Source: JABGQS01 sp963666505
Lineage (GTDB): Bacteria; Bacillota; Clostridia; Christensenellales; SZUA-584
Assembly (NCBI GenBank): GCA_963666505.2
Contig: CAXXXL010000003.1
Span: 1,426,001-1,490,000 of the forward strand
Direction of reading: 5' to 3'
Length of the DNA: 64,000 nucleotides
This document shows, piece after piece, positions 63,196-64,000 of this stretch (positions are counted from its first letter, which is position 1; each line of letters begins with the position of its first letter). A program made the position numbers and the translations under genes. A model generated the notes under the pieces. The model was not told the origin of the DNA, ran no database searches, and saw only the letters and a program-made list of their open reading frames with translations.

Positions 63196-63543
63196 ATGAA
63201 AAAAACTGCAACAGTAATATATTTTGCAGGGATGCTGGCGCAGACGGTGCTCTGGATCGTGCTTGGCAGCATAACGATAGCGAAGAGCACACAAGTTTTC
63301 CCGCAGACATTGATAGGCACGCTGATGTTGGCGGACGCAGCCGCATTTGCAGCCTTTGCATTCCTGCACAGCAAAACGAACATACTTATTAGGATAATGA
63401 TATTTGGCTTTCTTTCGGCCAACCTCATCCTGACTTTCACAGATCAGATGGGAGCCATCGACTTTGCGGTGCTGGCGCTGAATGTGGTATGCATAGCCGG
63501 TTATATAGTTATAGTGTTTTTGGGCAGGAGAAAGAAAGGGTAA
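63196..63543 (+). CDS. Small four-helix membrane protein
   Basis: 115 residues from ATG 63196, with four predicted helices and a basic C-terminus (GRRKKG). ATG 63172, overlapping the previous stop, would add eight residues; the AAGGG upstream of 63196 favours the later start. Third gene of the XRE operon; no family recognised. A strong terminator follows. Confidence 0.75.
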   Translation: MKKTATVIYFAGMLAQTVLWIVLGSITIAKSTQVFPQTLIGTLMLADAAAFAAFAFLHSKTNILIRIMIFGFLSANLILTFTDQMGAIDFAVLALNVVCIAGYIVIVFLGRRKKG

Positions 63544-63555
63544 CAGAGATGAGCG

Positions 63556-63584
63556 AAAGGGCGTATAAAAAACGCCCTTTTTTT
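63556..63584 (+). terminator. Rho-independent terminator of the XRE operon
   Basis: 9-bp perfect stem (63556-63564 with 63572-63580) and a T run through 63584. Confidence 0.9.
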
Positions 63585-63634
63585 ATTGTTCACTTTAGTG
63601 AGGTTTTGGTTGCAAAGCAACCGAAGCCAAAAAT

Positions 63635-63653
63635 CCCCCGGCTATGCCGGGGG
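63635..63653 (+). repeat. Subterminal hairpin of an IS200/IS605 element
   Basis: An 8-bp stem (63635-63642 with 63646-63653) with TAT loop, about 90 bp before the TnpA start. A second small hairpin GGTTGC/GCAACC lies just upstream. Such hairpins mark the left end recognised by the Y1 transposase. Confidence 0.65.
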
Positions 63654-63741
63654 GAGAAGTAGCTTTAGCTGTAAGAAAAATACCTCCAATGTTAAAATGA
63701 TGATGGTTTGCCAACCGCATCACAACAAAGGAGGTAGTCCG

Positions 63742-64000
63742 ATGGACAAAAATAGTTTAGCACATACAATGTGGGAATGTAAGTATCATATTGTGTTTGC
63801 ACCGAAATATAGAAGAAATGTGATATATGGAAAATTAAAAGTAGATATAGGAAAAATCTTAAGAGAGCTATGTAATCGTAAGGGGATAGAGATAATCGAA
63901 GCAGAATTATGTCCGGATCACATCCACATGCTAGTAAGAATACCACCGAAATTTAGTGTGTCTCAAATAATGGGATATTTAAAGGGAAAAAGCTCTTTAA
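63742..64000 (+). CDS. tnpA: IS200/IS605-family Y1 transposase TnpA (5' part)
   Basis: 86 residues before the window ends, of the roughly 130-150 usual. Starts MDKNSLAHTMWECKYHIVFAPKYRR, the family opening, and contains the HUH motif in CPDHIHMLV. The catalytic Tyr lies beyond the edge. AAAGGAGG precedes ATG 63742. The left-end hairpin at 63,635 supports a complete insertion sequence running past the window. Confidence 0.93.
   Translation, partial: MDKNSLAHTMWECKYHIVFAPKYRRNVIYGKLKVDIGKILRELCNRKGIEIIEAELCPDHIHMLVRIPPKFSVSQIMGYLKGKSSL

Noticed and set aside
1..64000. CRISPR arrays or other defence arrays
   Set aside because: No regularly spaced repeats or cas genes were seen. The only repeats are operators, palindromes, the lacI duplication, tRNA fragments and IS ends.

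Overview
The window comes from an AT-rich, Gram-positive anaerobe of the Clostridia type. The evidence is strong AGGAGG ribosome sites, a clostridial CD1110/CD1112/CD1115-type conjugation gene set, sugar ABC lipoproteins, MsmX-type ATPases, and no outer-membrane genes. Most of it (1 to about 61,600) reads as an integrative conjugative element (ICE) carrying a large carbohydrate-utilisation cargo. The last 2.4 kb is more GC-rich, looks like host chromosome, and ends in an IS200/IS605 transposase cut by the window edge.

Region 1 (2-11,305) is the transfer operon: a PcfB-like fragment, a small unknown protein, a VirD4/TraG coupling ATPase, a Maff2 pilin-like protein, a TrbL/VirB6-like channel, PrgI, VirB4, then an NlpC/P60 hydrolase and a sortase. 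A PstI/BsuBI-type restriction-modification pair (6,385-8,857) sits between virB4 and the hydrolase. Two overlapping perfect palindromes mark its left edge and a terminator its right edge.

Region 2 (11,306-50,401) is the cargo: two sugar operons plus support genes. Operon A has a MalFG-type transporter, a GH2 beta-mannosidase, a GH38 alpha-mannosidase and four uroporphyrinogen-decarboxylase-superfamily (URO-D) proteins. A very large secreted double beta-helix protein lies upstream. Next come a LacI regulator, a YesL/DUF624 protein, an MsmX ATPase, a D-lyxose/D-mannose isomerase, a PfkB sugar kinase and an ABC-2 exporter. Operon B, divergent from a second LacI gene, has a GH-like TIM-barrel protein, an Rbs/Mgl-type transporter, a ManA-like cupin, a fifth URO-D protein and an SGNH esterase. 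Together they suggest uptake and breakdown of alpha/beta-mannosides, with mannose passing through fructose. The URO-D proteins suggest an unexplained extra chemistry, possibly methyl transfer. No corrinoid protein is visible.

Region 3 (50,402-61,550) is the element's control and integration end: a truncated tyrosine recombinase, a diverged remnant of an NlpC-sortase junction from a related ICE, an ImmA protease and XRE repressor, a divergent promoter, two regulatory genes, a 0.5 kb gene-free segment rich in possible RNA structure, and two tandem large serine recombinases, the second with Thr in place of the catalytic Ser. Two surface-type proteins, a tRNA-Ser 3' fragment and an intact IS1182-family insertion follow.

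Region 4 (61,550-64,000) holds two direct repeats of another tRNA 3' end, an autoregulated XRE/membrane-protein operon and the start of an IS200/IS605 element. Several tRNA fragments together with remnants of a second ICE suggest repeated integration and recombination at this locus.
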